A DNA stretch of 64,000 nucleotides, from contig NZ_CP034328.1 in the NCBI RefSeq assembly GCF_003940805.1, forward strand, positions 1,842,001-1,906,000. Direction: 5' to 3'. The DNA comes from Tabrizicola piscis. GTDB taxonomy: Bacteria > Pseudomonadota > Alphaproteobacteria > Rhodobacterales > Rhodobacteraceae. This document shows, piece by piece, positions 1-7,857 of this stretch. The notes under the pieces were generated by a model. It saw only the letters and a list, made by a program, of their open reading frames with translations, did no database searches and was not told the origin of the DNA. Each line of letters begins with the position of its first letter. The stretch's first letter is position 1. The translations under genes were made by a program, and so were the position numbers.

Positions 1-1280
1 AGCATGTCAGCGTGCAGTGCCCCGACAGGCAACCCTGCACCGAGGAGCGTGATGCACGTCCTGAACCCGTGCTGAAACTCCTCTGGAAGAGACGACATGA
101 ACCCGGCAATCGCCGGATGATCCCCATTCGGTCGGTAGATGATTGCGCCGTCCTTCTGAAACCTGCTCCAGAGAGGAAGGTTGGCCTGATCGACCAGCTT
201 GCGGCCGCGTCGCTGATACGTCCGCTTGGAGGTGCCCTGCATCCGCTCCACGATCTTTCGCAGGCGCTCGCGAACCATCGGTGGCATCTGAGCCGAGGCC
301 TTTCGGACGTCGATCTTCCAGTCGGCATCCATGGTGTTGGGGATGTCGACCCGGACTCGTGACAGCTTCGTCAACTCTGTCGCTCGGGCGAGGCCGAGCC
401 AGCCGCCCGCGATGATCAACCGTCGCTCACGGTAGATGTAGAAGCCTTGCGAGCGAAGATGTCCCTCCGGTCCACCGACCTCCTCCCATTCCATCTTCGA
501 CATCCGGCTGTGATGCGGAACGGTGAAGGTCTGCGTAACGACTGTCCCGTTCGCGAGGGAGAGCAACTCCTCGTCGTCGATCTGAGTCGCCTTGTTGGCG
601 GAGGCGAAGGGATCGATCGGCGATAGCTTGCGATCGTTCAGTATCAGTCTCAACTGGGGCCGCGTCCCCTCCATGTAGCGGTGGAAGCACAACCGAAGGT
701 GCTGTTCGGCCTCGGCCAAAGCAGCGTTGATCTCGGCAGAGCGCTTCGTGCCGTCGTGACGGTAGCTCGCCGCGAGTCGATCAAGCTTCCGCCAGATGAC
801 CACGGTCCCGGTCGCACCAATGCGGTCAATGCCGGGGGCATCAGACGTATCGTCCTCCAAGAGGACCTCCCAGCGGTTGGTCCGAGAAACTTCGTCCAGA
901 TCCCAAGTTGCCACCGAAGTCACGCCATCCTTTCGCGTAGCGACGGTGAGCTGGCGGCACTGCGAGAAGCTCGCGCTCTTCAGCCCTAGGCCGAACCTGC
1001 CGAGGTCATGGCATTCGCGGGGGTCGAGCGGGTTCCTGGAGCCAGGCCGCATCGCCTCGATCAATTCGTGTTCGGACATTCCCGCCCCATCGTCGACTAT
1101 CGCGATCCAAGGCGCATCCGAGATGGTGTCGGCGAGGATCTGGACCAACCCCGCTCCGGCGGTGATCGAATTGTCGATAACATCCGCCATGGCGGTGGAA
1201 AGCGTATACCCGAAATCGCGCATGCCCTCGATCAGAGAGGCGGCGTGCGGGGTGGCATCAGCCGTGCGACGTTGGCTCAT
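1..1280 (-). CDS. GHKL (MutL/MORC-like) ATPase of a restriction/repair-type cluster, 3' end beyond the window
   Basis: The frame opens at ATG 1280 behind an AAGAGG ribosome site and has no stop before base 1, giving about 426 residues of an incomplete protein. The GHKL nucleotide-binding motifs are clear: N-box DVIDNS near residue 33, G1 box VDDGAGM (62-68) and the glycine lid GRFGLGLK (94-101). A MutL/MORC-type second domain follows, with QGFYIYRERRL and WKIDVRKA. Relatives of this family are known from clusters with Z1 helicases, PD-(D/E)XK nucleases, Vsr-like nucleases and cytosine methylases; such partners would lie left of base 1. GC content looks lower than in the core genes. The ATPase assignment is firm; the defence role is inferred. 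Confidence 0.85.
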   Translation of the reverse strand, partial: MSQRRTADATPHAASLIEGMRDFGYTLSTAMADVIDNSITAGAGLVQILADTISDAPWIAIVDDGAGMSEHELIEAMRPGSRNPLDPRECHDLGRFGLGLKSASFSQCRQLTVATRKDGVTSVATWDLDEVSRTNRWEVLLEDDTSDAPGIDRIGATGTVVIWRKLDRLAASYRHDGTKRSAEINAALAEAEQHLRLCFHRYMEGTRPQLRLILNDRKLSPIDPFASANKATQIDDEELLSLANGTVVTQTFTVPHHSRMSKMEWEEVGGPEGHLRSQGFYIYRERRLIIAGGWLGLARATELTKLSRVRVDIPNTMDADWKIDVRKASAQMPPMVRERLRKIVERMQGTSKRTYQRRGRKLVDQANLPLWSRFQKDGAIIYRPNGDHPAIAGFMSSLPEEFQHGFRTCITLLGAGLPVGALHADM

Positions 1281-1880
1281 GGATCGCCTCTTGACATCAA
1301 TAAGTTGGGTCCGCCAATTCTGTCCCCAGGGTCAAGCGTCATCAGCCTTCGTCACAAAGTTCCTGGTCCTGACTGCGGAAACATTGGGGCGATATTTAGG
1401 TCGGACATCACAGTTGGTTCCGGTGCGAGATCGCGATACTGCGATTCCTGTGTGGGTCATACTGTGCCCAGCACCGCGCCGTGGATCGCTGTTGCAGCAC
1501 GATCTGATTGAAGCCCTCGAGCTATGGCTGCAAGCGAACAAAGCTGTGTAGCCGGAGCGTTGATCAATCAACGCTTGCACCAGTGATCGTGGAGCCGCTC
1601 GCTTCCTGCGTCTACGATGTGCGTTGATCGATCAACGGACTCTTCGAGAAAGCCGGGGCCTCTATAGGAGCGCGTTCGGACTCTGACTCATGAGAGCCCC
1701 GCACAGCGCCCCAACCTGTTGCCGGCCGTTCCTCTACCCTGTGGCCCTACTAGGCCCTCTGGTGACCCGCTCCGGGACTATACGGTGGCAACGAGGCACT
1801 GGTAGTGACATTTTTGCACCATGATCAGAGGGAGGTGCCGAGATGCGTTCCAAAACAGGACCGCGCGTTTCGACTGAGCA
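1281..1880. other. gene-free 600 bp stretch upstream of the ATPase gene
   Basis: No frame here looks like a real protein; the short frames on both strands lack recognisable motifs and good ribosome sites. The only clear structure is a pair of palindromes (listed separately). The ATPase promoter should lie in the part nearest 1280. The length, lower GC and lack of genes suit a junction inside a mobile island. Confidence 0.5.
1557..1637. promoter_or_regulatory. two palindromes spaced 64 bp, candidate operator
   Basis: GCGTTGATCAATCAACGC occupies 1557-1574. GCGTTGATCGATCAACG starts at 1621, and bases 1622-1637 form a perfect palindrome. Both share the arms CGTTGAT and ATCAACG around a two-base centre and start exactly 64 bp (about six helical turns) apart. 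They lie 280-340 bp upstream of the ATPase gene. This fits a pair of dimeric repressor sites, for example for the XRE-type regulator at 2624-3064, but the link is only inferred. Confidence 0.4.
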
Positions 1881-2366
1881 TCATCCATACGGCGTCCCCA
1901 TCTGCCAGATCGGTGGAAAAGCCGCGAGACCGTCGCTGGATGGTTCGGCCACTTTCTGCTTCGCCATCGCTTCCTTGGTGCGCTTGGAGATTTCCTCTGC
2001 GGAACACTGAGCATGAAGTAGCTGTCCAGCTTTCGCTGCATCGGGAAGTAGAGCTGTGATGGTCGCCTCGTCATCGGCATGACGTGACAATCTCGACCAG
2101 TCCCAGACTACCAGGAGCGCGTCATGATCACGGACCGCTTCAAGTGCACGTTGCAGACCTCGGCAGCTCGGAAAGCTCTTCGCACCCCGTCCGGACGCTA
2201 CGTCTTCGAAGATCTCAATCACAGGAATTCCTAGATGACCAGCGAAGGCACGGATGGCATCGCGCTGGATGTCGAGACTGATGCCGGTCTCACCCTGGCC
2301 TTGGGTGGAGACACGAACATAACCGATCACCCCTTGTGGCCGGTCAGGGCCTCGCTTCGCCGCCAT
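1881..2366 (-). CDS. serine recombinase (resolvase N-terminal domain), lacking a DNA-binding tail
   Basis: The 161-residue protein carries a resolvase/invertase catalytic domain: GYVRVSTQGQG with the nucleophile at Ser20, LDIQRDAI, and the WSRLSRH helix with paired arginines. ATG 2366 is chosen because GGGAAGA sits just upstream; an in-frame ATG at 2444 would add 26 atypical residues. After KRTKEAMAKQK, where large serine recombinases continue into a recombinase domain and small ones into a helix-turn-helix, the sequence ends in about 23 unrelated residues. It is therefore probably a truncated remnant, or relies on a partner for DNA recognition. It lies among accessory genes. Confidence 0.8.
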   Translation of the reverse strand: MAAKRGPDRPQGVIGYVRVSTQGQGETGISLDIQRDAIRAFAGHLGIPVIEIFEDVASGRGAKSFPSCRGLQRALEAVRDHDALLVVWDWSRLSRHADDEATITALLPDAAKAGQLLHAQCSAEEISKRTKEAMAKQKVAEPSSDGLAAFPPIWQMGTPYG

Positions 2367-2623
2367 CTGAGTCTTCCCCGTCGCTTGATCTGTGAATGGG
2401 CAAGGCACTGGGTGGTGGCTGTGGCGAAGTAAAGGCTGTGACATCGTTGTGAGGATGGAAAAGGTGGCGAAGGAGTGCGCGCGATGTGTGGACTCCTATC
2501 CGATCCCCACTAGGACTCCTCTGGTCTGGTCAGGGGTGTGAAGTCCTATGGGTATAGCTGTTCAATACCTCGGCGGACGGTTGCCGGGGTAGGTCGGGAC
2601 CCGCATCGCGTTCTATCCCGTGT

Positions 2624-3064
2624 TCATTTTCCAAACAGCCCCCTGATGGTAGCTCTTGCGCGTGCGGTTGGTCTGGGATCGATGTTCCCAGCTGCATCCC
2701 GTATCTCGGCCAGCCAGAGCCGTTCGTTCGCAGAGACGGGCGTTCCCAGTATCTCCTGCAGGGCAAGCGCTGCGGTAGATCCTACGGTCTGCTCGAGTGC
2801 GAGGCGCATCAGAAGCGCCGGGTCACACTCCAAGGCTCCAGCTAGTGCCGGCACTCGGTCGAGGGCCAGCTTGGAGTTGCCAGCCTTCAGCATCGAGAGA
2901 AAGTTGCCGTTCACGAAGCCGGCTTCCGACGCGATGTCAGCTTGGGTCTTGGGTCTCAGCTCGAGGACACGTTTCGCGATGAACTGCGCTAGGTCGGTGT
3001 CTCTGTAGGGGGTCGTGCTCATTTCGCTGTCCATGAAGTCGCAGCGCTGTTCGCTGTCATTCAT
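2624..3064 (-). CDS. XRE-family helix-turn-helix transcriptional regulator
   Basis: This 146-residue protein (shorter if ATG 3022 is the start) has a lambda-repressor-like DNA-binding domain near residues 25-75: the stretch KTQADIASEAG, then GNFLSMLKAG and a VPALAGALECDP segment, the usual five-helix XRE pattern. The C-terminal half is short and has no recognisable ligand or peptidase domain. It lies upstream of the recombinase and ATPase genes on the same strand, so it may control the accessory block, perhaps through the palindromes at 1557-1637. The DNA-binding role is well supported; the target is unknown. Confidence 0.75.
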   Translation of the reverse strand: MNDSEQRCDFMDSEMSTTPYRDTDLAQFIAKRVLELRPKTQADIASEAGFVNGNFLSMLKAGNSKLALDRVPALAGALECDPALLMRLALEQTVGSTAALALQEILGTPVSANERLWLAEIRDAAGNIDPRPTARARATIRGLFGK

Positions 3065-3187
3065 CTATAGCGATCGGCCGATGGGGAGTTCGTGGGGGCT
3101 GGGTGGCAACTAGCTACGAACACTGCGTCTTTGCTGATCGGCCCACATGGACAAGAGCCGAGAGCCAACATTTCGGAGCGATTCAAT

Positions 3188-3231
3188 CTGCACGAACCCT
3201 GCACAACCCGCGCGCATAACCTGCACAAGCC
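3188..3231 (+). promoter_or_regulatory. phased 11-bp direct repeats, candidate response-regulator operator
   Basis: CTGCACGAACC (3188), CTGCACAACCC (3199) and CTGCACAAGCC (3221) are direct repeats spaced 11 and 22 bp; the slot at 3210 holds a degenerate copy. OmpR/PhoB-family regulators bind tandem direct repeats with one-turn spacing. These sites end about 40 bp before the start of the membrane protein-regulator-kinase operon, so autoregulation is a reasonable inference. Confidence 0.5.
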
Positions 3232-3270
3232 GTCGGGCAGGATGGGCCGATCCAAGGCAGGAGAAGCGAC

Positions 3271-4740
3271 ATGCCCCGACCCATTATCCTCAACGGCGTC
3301 CCGTCGAGCCTCGCAGCAGACGCCTGGTGGCTTTCCGCCATACCGGACGACCCCGGTCTACCCCCCACAACCCGCGCGCCGTCAGGCAGCCTTCCCCGTG
3401 GCCTTGCGTGCTTGATGCTTGTCCTTCTGGCCGATCTCCTGTTCTGGAGGGCTGAGCTTGGCATGTCTGCCGCCCTCTTCGCCGCCGCGATCTTCGCCGT
3501 CGTCATCTTGGACAAGGCGATGTGCAATTGGCAGCGCCCGGCAGTCCTCTTGACGCTCGCCGCCCTGCCAGTCTTCCATCACATGCAGCCCTTGTCCTTC
3601 GCCTTCCTGACCGTGGGCCTTGTTACGGCCCTGGTCTGGGCGCACCACCCGGATGCGATGAGAGGGACCATCGCCCGCTCTACCGTCCGCTTCCTGTCGC
3701 GCTTGCCTTGGGAGTGGGTCATCCGCCTGAACCCTGTCCGCCCGCAGGCCATGGCCGCCGAGATCGGGCAGCTTCGCGGGCATCTGCGGAACTGGGGTTT
3801 CCCGGTGGGCGGTGGCCTCGTGATCCTGACTCTCTTGATGGAAGCGAACCCAGTTCTGTCCAGCTTCCTTACCCCCGATCTGGATCTGGCAGAAGGCGTG
3901 CGCCGTCTAGTGTTCTGGGCCGGCATCGCGCTGCTTGTTGCCCCCTTTCTGGTGCCTCTACCCCTCGAGATGGACGGTCCGCGGCGCGAACTGGTCCTCC
4001 CGAGCCTCGGCCTCAACTCAGGCTCTGTCATACGCGCGCTTTTCGTCTTCAACCTCCTCATCGCCATACAGAGCGTGACCGACCTCTCGATCCTTCTGGG
4101 CGGCGCGACCCTGCCCCCGGGCATGACGCTCGCCGAGTTCGCGCATCGCGGCGCCTATCCGCTGCTGGCGACGGCGATCCTGGCGGGGGCTTTCGCCCTT
4201 GCCGCCCGACCGTTTCTGGGAAGCTACCGCCTGATCCGACCCCTCCTCCTTCTCTGGCTTGGGCAGAATGTCATCCTTTGCGCAGCGGCGGCCATACGGC
4301 TGGAGCTCTACATCGAAAGCTTTTCGCTGACTTACCTTCGGCTTTACGCGCTGATCTGGATGGCGCTGGTAGCAGCAGGATTGGGGCTCATCTTCTGGCA
4401 GGTGCTGCGCGGGCGGCCGAACGGCTGGCTTCTTCTGCGCAGTGTCGCGCTTGGGGCGGCCGTGCTCTACGCCTGCTGCTTCGTCAACTTCGCCCAAATC
4501 ATCGCTGCGCAGAACCTGCGCAAGCTGGACCCTGATCGAACCTATCTCTGTGCACTCGGCCCCCTCGCAGCCGGGCCGATCCTCGAAAGTGGGTTGGGCA
4601 CCATCCGGGACGGCAGCCTCTTTCTTGGCGACTGCAGAATGGGTCTGCCCCGGACTGGGGGGTGGAGGGAATGGGGCTTTCGGACCTGGGCCGCAAGCCG
4701 CTATGTTCAGCGCGTGGCAACAGCGGAGAGCCCGCGTTGA
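3271..4740 (+). CDS. DUF4173-type polytopic membrane protein
   Basis: A 489-residue, very hydrophobic protein with about ten or more membrane segments, starting near residues 48-65 and 68-85 and ending near 405. The layout and the arginine/glutamate-rich central loops resemble the DUF4153/DUF4173 family, whose function is unknown. The C-terminal 80 residues are probably extracytoplasmic and contain two cysteines (LCALGP, LGDCRMG). The start is ATG 3271 after a GGAGAAG site. Its stop overlaps the start of a response-regulator gene, so it is translationally coupled to a two-component system and may be its sensor partner or output; this is inference. Confidence 0.75.
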   Translation: MPRPIILNGVPSSLAADAWWLSAIPDDPGLPPTTRAPSGSLPRGLACLMLVLLADLLFWRAELGMSAALFAAAIFAVVILDKAMCNWQRPAVLLTLAALPVFHHMQPLSFAFLTVGLVTALVWAHHPDAMRGTIARSTVRFLSRLPWEWVIRLNPVRPQAMAAEIGQLRGHLRNWGFPVGGGLVILTLLMEANPVLSSFLTPDLDLAEGVRRLVFWAGIALLVAPFLVPLPLEMDGPRRELVLPSLGLNSGSVIRALFVFNLLIAIQSVTDLSILLGGATLPPGMTLAEFAHRGAYPLLATAILAGAFALAARPFLGSYRLIRPLLLLWLGQNVILCAAAAIRLELYIESFSLTYLRLYALIWMALVAAGLGLIFWQVLRGRPNGWLLLRSVALGAAVLYACCFVNFAQIIAAQNLRKLDPDRTYLCALGPLAAGPILESGLGTIRDGSLFLGDCRMGLPRTGGWREWGFRTWAASRYVQRVATAESPR

Positions 4741-5411
4741 AGATCATGATTGTGGACGACGACCCCCGCCTGCGTGATCTTGTCCGCATCGCGCTGGAGC
4801 GGGCGGGGCACAGCGTCCTGACCGCCAGCGACGGCAAGCAAGCCCTCGTCCAGGCTGCTCGCGAAGCGCCCGATCTTGTTGTCTTGGACGTGGGCCTACC
4901 CGAAATGGACGGGTTCGAGACTTGCCGCCGTTTGCGGGAACGGTCGGAGGTGCCGATCCTTTTCCTCACGGCCAGAGATGACGAGATCGACCGTATCCTC
5001 GGTCTTGAGCTTGGCGCCGACGACTATGTGACGAAGCCCTTCAGCCCGCGTGAGCTTGTTGCCCGGGTCCGTGCGATCCTGAAGCGCAGCGCCGGCCTGC
5101 AGCCGACCGCGAGGCTGGAGCTTGAAAGCCTTACCCTCGACACGCATACCCGGATCTGCCGCGTTGCTGGGGTCGAGGCAGAACTCACTGCCACCGAATT
5201 CGCCCTACTTGAGCGACTGATGCGCGACCCATCGCGTCTTGTGTCCCGGCGTGAGCTTCTTGTGGCGGTCTGGGGGCCGAACAGCTTGGTCTCGGACCGC
5301 ACGCTGGACAGCCACCTGCGGAACCTCCGGCGCAAGCTGACCGAGGCCGGCCGTGCCGATGCGGTCGAGACGGTGCATGGTCAAGGTATCCGTCTGCGGG
5401 CCAGCCGTTGA
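4737..5411 (+). CDS. OmpR/PhoB-family response regulator
   Basis: A 224-residue two-domain regulator. The receiver domain (1-115) has the acidic pocket DDD at residues 7-9, the phospho-acceptor Asp51 in LDVGLPEMDG, Thr78 and Lys100 in VTKPF. A winged-helix DNA-binding domain follows (about 130-222), with the recognition region SDRTLDSHLRNLRRK. TTG 4737 is preferred as start: GGAGAG lies six bases upstream and the codon overlaps the previous stop as TTGA. ATG 4746 is the alternative. It forms a coupled trio with the upstream membrane protein and the downstream kinase and probably binds the repeats at 3188-3231. Confidence 0.9.
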   Translation: MKIMIVDDDPRLRDLVRIALERAGHSVLTASDGKQALVQAAREAPDLVVLDVGLPEMDGFETCRRLRERSEVPILFLTARDDEIDRILGLELGADDYVTKPFSPRELVARVRAILKRSAGLQPTARLELESLTLDTHTRICRVAGVEAELTATEFALLERLMRDPSRLVSRRELLVAVWGPNSLVSDRTLDSHLRNLRRKLTEAGRADAVETVHGQGIRLRASR

Positions 5412-6382
5412 CCCGGCGCTGGCGGCCGAACCTGGCGTTTGTCTTGGGCGGCGCGCTTGCCGGAACGCTGGGCTTATCCTTCGCCGGCCTCATCGCCTTG
5501 CGCTACTTGGGGCCGGAGATCGGCTTTCGCAACGCCGCAATCCTGCTGGCCGCCGCCATCGCCCTTGCGACCGCTGTCCTTGCCTGGCTCCTCGTCCGTC
5601 TCCTACTGCGCCCGATCCGTGCGTTGGAAACCTATGCCGTCGCGGCCGAGACAGGGTCTGCCGCGGTGCCTCCACTGCACTTCGGCACACGGGAACTTCA
5701 CGCGACTGCACGCCGTGTCATCGCCATGGCAGAGACGCTGCGGGATCGCGAAGCCGCTGTCCGCGCCTTCAGCGACCATGTCACGCATGAGTTCCGCACG
5801 CCCGTCTCTGCCATCCTCGCCGCGGCAGAACTTCTGGCGGACGGTGGCACCCTCACCCCCGCTGACGCTGCACTGGTGGGCCAGATCGAAGGTGCCAGCG
5901 CCCAGATCGAAGCGCAGCTTGCCGCCCTTCGCAATGCCGTCCGCGCACGCGAGGCACGGTATACTGGTAGCTCGACCTTGAGCGACCTCCTTCGGCGCCT
6001 GAGCGATGACTGGCCAGCTCTGCAACTAGATGCAGAAGGTGATAGCATGGAGATCCCCATCGGCGAGGAAGGGTTGAACATCGTCCTTACCCAGCTGTTC
6101 CGCAACGCTGTGGAAAATGGTGCAAGCGCCATCAGTCTGCGCGCCGTCGCCCATGGACCAGAGATCCAGCTTCTGGTTGCCGACGACGGAACCGGTATTT
6201 CGGCCGGCAACGCACCACGAGTGTTTGATCCGTTCTTCACAACGCGTCGTGAGGCGGGCGGCACAGGTATGGGCTTGGCGATCGTGCGCAACCTGCTTCA
6301 AGCCCACGGCGCGTCAATCGCGCTCGCACCCTCGGCCAAGGGCACAACCTTTTTGCTCACCTTCCTGCAGCCGGAAGCATAA
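5408..6382 (+). CDS. sensor histidine kinase, partner of the upstream regulator
   Basis: A 324-residue membrane kinase with two membrane helices (about 9-31 and 42-67) separated by a loop of only some ten residues, so there is practically no periplasmic sensor domain. A HAMP-like linker leads to the H-box FSDHVTHEFRTP with phospho-acceptor His127. The catalytic domain has an N-box (LFRNAVENGAS), DDGTGIS, FDPFF and GGTGMGLAIV. The start is TTG 5408, overlapping the regulator stop as TTGA. With so small a sensor region, the signal may come through the DUF4173 membrane protein encoded first in the operon; that is inferred from architecture and coupling. Confidence 0.9.
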   Translation: MTRRWRPNLAFVLGGALAGTLGLSFAGLIALRYLGPEIGFRNAAILLAAAIALATAVLAWLLVRLLLRPIRALETYAVAAETGSAAVPPLHFGTRELHATARRVIAMAETLRDREAAVRAFSDHVTHEFRTPVSAILAAAELLADGGTLTPADAALVGQIEGASAQIEAQLAALRNAVRAREARYTGSSTLSDLLRRLSDDWPALQLDAEGDSMEIPIGEEGLNIVLTQLFRNAVENGASAISLRAVAHGPEIQLLVADDGTGISAGNAPRVFDPFFTTRREAGGTGMGLAIVRNLLQAHGASIALAPSAKGTTFLLTFLQPEA

Positions 6383-6615
6383 GTTCCGAGCGACAACGCG
6401 CGGTGTCCTGCCACTAGATGGAATTGCAGGGTGGTGATGCTTCAACTCGGGGAATCATATCCTGGGGCAGCGCTCCACGCCGCATTGCTAGATTGAAGCT
6501 GCGACGTCACCTTGGCGATGGAAAGCTTGTTGGTCTGGTCGGCGGGGTCGGAAGACTGTTCCGGAGTCACGGCGAGCATAATTTTAAGGTATTGATTTTT
6601 CGGGATTTTTTAAAT
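6383..6615. other. AT-rich spacer between the kinase operon and tRNA-Pro
   Basis: No credible gene. The last 40 bases before the tRNA are AT-rich with T-runs on the plus strand. Because the tRNA 3' end faces this side, this is also where an island integrated at the tRNA would join. Confidence 0.4.
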
Positions 6616-6692
6616 TGGTCGGAGCGAGAGGATTCGAACCTCCGACCCCCTGCTCCCGAAGCAGGTGCGCTACCAGACTGCGCTACGCTCCG
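6616..6692 (-). tRNA. tRNA-Pro (anticodon CGG)
   Basis: A complete 77-nt cloverleaf on the minus strand. The acceptor arms CGGAGCG and CGCTCCG pair fully, the anticodon stem CCTGC/GCAGG encloses loop TTCGGGA giving anticodon CGG, and the T-arm contains GGTTCGAATCC. The 3' CCA is encoded in the DNA. The 3' end points toward the accessory genes at 1-6382, the side on which islands usually integrate. Confidence 0.97.
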
Positions 6693-6761
6693 ACCGTGGG
6701 CGGGGGTTACCCCGTCTGCCGCGCTTTGGCAAGGCCCCGCATGGGGCAATTGGGGTGGTGG

Positions 6762-7727
6762 TCACGTCGTGTCATTGGACCTGTCAAAGCGCCTTAGCCA
6801 ACTGGAGATGCGTGGCTGTGTGCCCGTATCCATGCGCGACCGGCTTTCCAGAACCGGGCGGTTCTGGCTGACCGACGGCGTGCCTTCCCGAAGGACGATG
6901 TAGATGCCCGAAGCGATGATCACCGCTGAACCGACGCCAGTGTAAAGGTCCACGCCTTCATCAAAGAACAACCAGCCGTAAAGTGCTGCCCAGATGATCT
7001 GGGAATACTGCATCGGCGCCACGATCACGGCGGGGGCCAGCCGATAGGCGGCAATGATCCCCAGCGCGCCCAGCATCCCCAGAAAGGCCATCACAGCCGT
7101 CAGTCCCAAATGGGCCACCGGCATCGGCACATAGACAAAGGGCAACATCGCGCCCATGGCGAAAAAGGTCAGGACCATCGGGTACAGCATCAGCACGACG
7201 GACCGTTCCTGCTGGCCGATCTTGCGCACGATGACGCTGGTCAACGCTCCGGTTGCCGCCGCCCCAAGGGCGGCCAGATGGCCGATGGAGAACCCCTCTC
7301 CTCCACCGGGCCGCAGGACGATCAGCACACCAAGAAGGCCGACCATCACCGCCACCCCGCGTCTGATGCCGACCTTTTCGCCCAGCATCGGGATCGCCAT
7401 CAGCGTGATCAGCAGGGGCATGGCGAAGAAGATCGCATAGCAGGTGGCCAGCGGCAGTTGCGAAAAGGCGAAGAAGCCCATCACCCCGGTCGCCACGGCC
7501 GCGACAGACCGCAGCGCCGACCACCAGGGATGCACGGGGATCAGCGTCCCGCCCCGCCGGTCGCCCATCAGCATCAGCGTGACCAGCGGAAAGCCCATGA
7601 GGCCCGAATAGAACATGATCTGGAAGGACGTGTAGGTTTCGCCCAGCAGCTTTACGACAACGTCATGCGTTGCGTAGGCACCGAAGGCGGCAAGCGACAG
7701 AAGCGCCCCGCGCAGGTTGGAATGCAT
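6762..7727 (-). CDS. DMT-superfamily (EamA) transporter
   Basis: This 321-residue inner-membrane protein has two tandem EamA repeats and about ten membrane helices. Family features are the stretch IPMLGEKVGIRRGVAV and LIVLRPGGG at the end of the first repeat, and FFDEGVDLYTGVGSAVII in the second. EamA proteins export amino acids, metabolites or drugs; the substrate cannot be told from sequence. The hydrophilic tail of about 40 residues, rich in Arg and Ser, is longer than usual. It stands alone between tRNA-Pro and leuB. Two other DMT transporters occur at 17410 and 25936. Confidence 0.85.
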   Translation of the reverse strand: MHSNLRGALLSLAAFGAYATHDVVVKLLGETYTSFQIMFYSGLMGFPLVTLMLMGDRRGGTLIPVHPWWSALRSVAAVATGVMGFFAFSQLPLATCYAIFFAMPLLITLMAIPMLGEKVGIRRGVAVMVGLLGVLIVLRPGGGEGFSIGHLAALGAAATGALTSVIVRKIGQQERSVVLMLYPMVLTFFAMGAMLPFVYVPMPVAHLGLTAVMAFLGMLGALGIIAAYRLAPAVIVAPMQYSQIIWAALYGWLFFDEGVDLYTGVGSAVIIASGIYIVLREGTPSVSQNRPVLESRSRMDTGTQPRISSWLRRFDRSNDTT

Positions 7728-7857
7728 GTCTCAAGGTCCGCTTGGGCCGCGATGAGGGAGGCGCGGATGTTTGCGCAACCATCATCGCCCGTATCGACCC
7801 CGGCCACAAGGGCGGGGTCGCAAGTTTCACGACTTTGGCAAGCGCAGCTTCAAACCG

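Noticed and set aside
1332..1580. 82-codon minus-strand frame in the gap upstream of the ATPase
   Set aside because: Composition is Arg/Ser-rich without motifs and no ribosome site is present.
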